Source: GCA-2746795 sp964643965 (lineage in GTDB: Bacteria > Chloroflexota > Anaerolineae > Promineifilales > Promineifilaceae). From it: a stretch of DNA of 21,082 nt. Positions 20,971 to 21,082 of the stretch are shown piece by piece. The notes beneath the pieces are model-generated. The model did not search any database and was not told the origin of the DNA. It worked only from the letters and a program-made list of their open reading frames with translations. The stretch is taken from contig CAZXVH010000096.1 of NCBI GenBank assembly GCA_964643965.1, positions 1 to 21,082 of the forward strand, read 5' to 3'. The number at the start of each line of letters is the position of its first letter. Positions within the stretch are counted from its first letter, which is position 1. The translations under genes and the position numbers were made by a program.

Positions 20971-21082
20971 AGGTGGCAAAGTGGCAGGTGGCGGATTGCG
21001 GATTGTGGATTGCGGATTGCGGATTGTGGATTGCGGATTGCGGATTGCAGGTGGCAGGTGGCGAGTGGCAGGTGGCAAGTGG
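20971..21082. repeat. Heptamer arrays (AGGTGGC / GGATTGY) immediately after the SDR stop codon
   Basis: From the first base after TAA the sequence reads AGGTGGC, AAAGTGGC, AGGTGGC, then eight GGATTGC/GGATTGT units (20993-21048), then AGGTGGC-type units to the window edge. Two different heptamers interleave in the same register, and the array probably continues beyond the window. Confidence 0.92.

Overview
The window is a scaffold piece, probably from a metagenome-assembled genome. It has moderately high GC, four runs of exactly 100 N, and a gene style that suggests a filamentous or environmental Chloroflexota (Anaerolineae-like) bacterium. That placement is inference. It rests on Thr/Pro-rich secreted tails, LysM wall proteins, a class A penicillin-binding protein, no outer-membrane genes, and heavily repeat-laden spacers. 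No phage, IS transposase, CRISPR array or obvious mobile element is visible.

Layout. 1-1.6 kb (-): a secreted, membrane-anchored LysM/SdrD-B-like surface protein. 2.05-5.75 kb (+): two adjacent half-transporters forming a heterodimeric ABC exporter with one degenerate ATP site. 5.8-7.3 kb (-): an endonuclease/exonuclease/phosphatase-family protein and a HAD hydrolase. 7.5-14.1 kb (-): in transcription order a DegV protein, peptide chain release factor 1 (prfA), a MaoC-type hydratase and a large bifunctional class A PBP, with assembly gaps upstream of prfA and of the PBP. 14.3-16.2 kb (+): a DUF192 protein and a triple-LysM M23 peptidase. 16.6-18.7 kb (+): two unrecognised proteins, both with winged-helix-like segments. 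18.7-19.2 kb: a tandem array of 32-bp hairpin units running directly into the ribosome binding site of a nucleoside 2-deoxyribosyltransferase-like gene. After it come tRNA-Arg(TCT), a strong nested terminator, and an NAD-dependent epimerase/dehydratase. The window ends in heptamer repeats.

Functionally the theme is cell envelope (PBP, M23 endopeptidase, LysM surface protein, exporter) mixed with housekeeping genes (prfA, tRNA, HAD, SDR). The unusual content is mostly in DNA structure. (i) The palindrome ACGGCCGT occurs at least 22 times, always inside coding sequence, like HIP1 of cyanobacteria. (ii) A REP-like hairpin family with compensatory base changes lies at three loci and is amplified as a tandem array at one. 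(iii) Period-7 tandem repeats abut start and stop codons at several gene edges. (iv) A two-gene unit of unknown function carries one of the REP hairpins between its cistrons. Three of the four gaps are flanked by an identical 55-bp sequence on both sides, which looks like unmerged k=55 assembly overlaps rather than biology.
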